Positions 62,310-64,000 of a stretch of DNA of 64,000 nucleotides are shown here, in pieces (the stretch's first letter is position 1; every line of letters starts with the position of its first letter). Source of the stretch: Oenococcus kitaharae. GTDB lineage: Bacteria; Bacillota; Bacilli; Lactobacillales; Lactobacillaceae. The position numbers and the translations under genes are program-made. The stretch covers positions 62,001 to 126,000 of the forward strand of contig NZ_JANJQP010000001.1 of NCBI RefSeq assembly GCF_025758695.1, given 5' to 3'. The notes beneath the pieces were generated by a model. It did no database searches. It saw only the letters and a list, made by a program, of their open reading frames with translations, and was not told where the DNA came from.

Positions 62310-63368
62310 TTAATTTTCGGAACTTATCTGCAGCACACAAGCGCCAGCAGCATCGCCCTTAGAAACTCTTATCAGCGCTTTTAAGGCATCTTTTAAAGCG
62401 TATTTATGAATTGTTGGATAAATATCCAGCCGCGAGGCCAAAGTCAGGAATTCTTCACCGTCTCGGCGGGTGTTGCTTTCGACACTGGTTACAGATTTTT
62501 CATGAAAAAGATGTTTTTCATAATTCAAGTCGTGGATGTCGCTCATATGAATACCAGCCGAAACAACCGTACCTCCTGGTGCGACAGCTGTTAAGGCGGC
62601 CGGAATCAAGTCACCGACTGGCGCAAAAATAATTGCTGAATCCAAAGGCACGGGTGATGGATCTAAATCACCTTGCGCAGAAGCAGCTCCCAAACTCAAA
62701 GCGAATTTTTTCGCATCTTCGCCCCGCGTAAAGACGTGAACCTGTGTACCTTGAGCAATCGCCAACTGTGCTGTCAAGTGTGCTGAATTGCCAAATCCAT
62801 AGATACCCAAACTGCCACCAGCGGGAATTTGCGCCCGTTTCAAAGCACGATAGCCAATAATTCCGGCACACAAAAGTGGTGCTGCTGCCTGCGAGTCGAA
62901 TTGATGAGGGATGCGGTAGGCATAGCCTTCAGGAACGGTTGCATACTCAGCGTACCCGCCGTCAGCATCCCAGCCTGTGTAGACTGATTTTTTACATAGA
63001 TTTTCTCGACCAGAACGGCAGTATTTGCAGACACCGCAAGTATGACGCAGCCAAGGAATTCCAATCCGGTCACCAATCGCAAAACGGCTGGCGCCAGGTC
63101 CTTCTTTGACCACTTTGCCGATAATCTGGTGGCCTGGAATCAGATTCTGACGATGAATCGGCAGGTCGCCTTCGATTACATGCAGATCGGTTCGGCAGAT
63201 GCCGCAGACAATCACTTTGACCAGGACTTCACCTGGGCCGGGGATGGGTACTGGCCGTTTTACAAAACGAATCGGTGCTGTGGGACCAACTATTGGACCG
63301 TTTTGAATGATTTCCCAAGCAGCCATTTCTTTGGGAATTTTAATTTCCGATGTTGTTTTTTCAGTCAT
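62310..63368 (-). CDS. Zinc-dependent alcohol dehydrogenase
   Basis: The 352-aa medium-chain dehydrogenase has CGICRTDLH (about 55) with catalytic zinc ligands, GHQIIG (about 80) with the ligand His-Gln pattern, the four-cysteine structural zinc site [15 protein letters not shown] (about 112) and a [11 protein letters not shown] nucleotide fold (about 187). It resembles AdhA-type NADP-linked enzymes that reduce aldehydes. ATG 63368 follows GGAGGG. It is monocistronic. Confidence 0.92.
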   Translation of the reverse strand: MTEKTTSEIKIPKEMAAWEIIQNGPIVGPTAPIRFVKRPVPIPGPGEVLVKVIVCGICRTDLHVIEGDLPIHRQNLIPGHQIIGKVVKEGPGASRFAIGDRIGIPWLRHTCGVCKYCRSGRENLCKKSVYTGWDADGGYAEYATVPEGYAYRIPHQFDSQAAAPLLCAGIIGYRALKRAQIPAGGSLGIYGFGNSAHLTAQLAIAQGTQVHVFTRGEDAKKFALSLGAASAQGDLDPSPVPLDSAIIFAPVGDLIPAALTAVAPGGTVVSAGIHMSDIHDLNYEKHLFHEKSVTSVESNTRRDGEEFLTLASRLDIYPTIHKYALKDALKALIRVSKGDAAGACVLQISSEN

Positions 63369-63488
63369 GATTTCCCTCCATTTTTTCTTTTCGCCACTAG
63401 TATAGTCTGAAAATATGACAATCAAAATCACTTATTGGCTGGTAAGTTTGGACGAGCATGGCGCAGACAGCTAAGCCGATAACCGCTT

Positions 63489-63532
63489 CTTCATATGAAG
63501 TGTTTTGCCTATCTCGGATATTGTATGATAAT
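63489..63532 (+). promoter_or_regulatory. Promoter of ECF S-component gene with palindrome
   Basis: TTGCCT (63505-63510), 16 nt, GATAAT (63527-63532). The perfect palindrome CTTCATATGAAG (63489-63500) lies 4 nt upstream of the -35 and may bind a regulator. The leader to 63621 holds a small GATC-TTTTT-GATC hairpin and no recognised riboswitch. Confidence 0.45.
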
Positions 63533-63621
63533 GATTGACCGGTTCTTAAGATCTTTTTGATCATCAAGACTGGCGGCAAGGCGGCTGCATGATAAAAAAG
63601 CCATGCTAGAGGAGTATTCAG

Positions 63622-64000
63622 ATGATTAGAAAGACCAGAGCTTTTAAACTAGCTATTTTGGCACTGTTTATCGCCTTTATTCTGATTCAAAATTTCGTTC
63701 CTTTGTTCGGTTATATTCCGATCGGGCCATTAAGTTTGACAACCATTCACATTACGGTCATCATTGCGGCAATTGTCTTAGGACCTTTGCCGGGCGGTAT
63801 TTTAGGCGGAGTCTGGGGACTGCTTTCGTTAATTCGTGCCTTTGCTGCCCCGACCAGCCCGGTTGAGCCGCTAATTTTCACGAATCCACTGATTGCTATT
63901 CTGCCGCGAATTCTGATCGCAATTGTGGCTGCTTATTTATTTATTTTCTTAACCAAGATCCGGGTTAAAAAAGCCTTTGCTATGATGCTGGCTGGGTTAG
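63622..64000 (+). CDS. ECF transporter S component, partial (PanT-like?)
   Basis: The first 126 codons of a membrane protein run off the right edge. Hydrophobic segments start at about residues 9, 35 and 60. IGPLSLTTIHITVIIAAIVLGPLPGG is typical of vitamin S components that join the shared EcfAA'T module. The TIHITVI pattern and RAFAAPTSP recall the pantothenate type, but the ligand is not proven. GAGGAG is 7 nt before the ATG. Confidence 0.75.
   Translation, partial: MIRKTRAFKLAILALFIAFILIQNFVPLFGYIPIGPLSLTTIHITVIIAAIVLGPLPGGILGGVWGLLSLIRAFAAPTSPVEPLIFTNPLIAILPRILIAIVAAYLFIFLTKIRVKKAFAMMLAGL

Noticed and set aside
63397-63579. 60-codon frame on the minus strand upstream of the alcohol dehydrogenase
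   Set aside because: No ribosome binding site, no family resemblance, and it covers the promoter region of the divergent ECF gene.
1-64000. CRISPR arrays, insertion sequences or prophage
   Set aside because: No regularly spaced repeats, transposase, integrase or phage structural genes were seen; the umuC/yolD pair alone is not evidence of a phage.

Overview
The window looks like a chromosomal stretch of a low-to-mid GC Gram-positive lactic acid bacterium, most likely of the Leuconostocaceae and plausibly Oenococcus. The support is the EF-Tu sequence, the Firmicute-type acetylase lysine pathway, the priA-fmt-prpC-prkC-rpe-thiN and rpsP-rimM-trmD-rplS clusters, CrcB pairs, Rgg and LacI regulators, and the absence of respiratory genes. 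No 16S rRNA gene is present, so the genus is an inference. There is no sign of phage, insertion sequence or CRISPR; nearly all of it reads as ordinary core genome with small accessory islands.

Layout. 1-7.1 kb: a gap-free lysine operon (lysA-dapH-dapL-dapA-dapB-asd-patA), already running at the left edge. 7.1-12.3 kb: one-carbon and nucleotide genes (glyA, fthC, thyA, an NCS2 purine permease) with a YitT-like protein and tRNA-Gly. 12.4-21.8 kb: two metallophosphoesterases, then a housekeeping run priA-fmt-prpC-prkC-rpe-thiN. 22-24.2 kb: tuf and an Rgg-type regulator. 24.2-27.5 kb: an SOS-controlled Y-family polymerase with a YolD-like partner, an isolated prepilin peptidase and an unrecognised gene. 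27.5-31.3 kb: rpsP, an O6-alkylguanine methyltransferase, rimM, trmD, rplS, a second YitT protein and a tautomerase. 31.4-35.1 kb: a LysM-NlpC/P60 hydrolase, def and typA. 35.2-43.3 kb: a LacI-controlled oligosaccharide cluster (binding protein, two permeases, YesL, GH31 alpha-glucosidase) with an unusual structured leader. 43.3-48.9 kb: small stress and metabolic genes, tRNA-Cys and an FAD-linked oxidase. 49-52.9 kb: a metal ABC transporter with a Fur-family regulator and a cell-wall amidase. 53-64 kb: transporters and redox enzymes (CorA, FMN reductase, DHA2 efflux pump with MerR regulator, CrcB pair, cation/proton antiporter, alcohol dehydrogenase) and the start of an ECF S component.

How the genes work together. 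GlyA makes the 5,10-methylene-tetrahydrofolate used by ThyA, FthC recovers 5-formyl-tetrahydrofolate, Fmt uses 10-formyl-tetrahydrofolate and Def removes the formyl group. PrpC and PrkC form a phosphatase/kinase pair sensing cell-wall fragments, and two wall hydrolases lie elsewhere in the window, one behind a WalR-like box. The LacI cluster probably imports an alpha-glucoside using an ATPase encoded elsewhere.

The items most worth a second look are the roughly 200-nt leader with two small ORFs before the sugar-binding protein, the lack of a lipobox in both solute-binding proteins, a recurring -10 box only 6-7 nt before the start codon (possible leaderless mRNAs), the SOS box in the umuC-like promoter, WalR-like boxes at the NlpC/P60 gene, and missing rsmB and rsgA in the priA-thiN cluster. 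All statements come from reading the sequence; no database or folding program was run.
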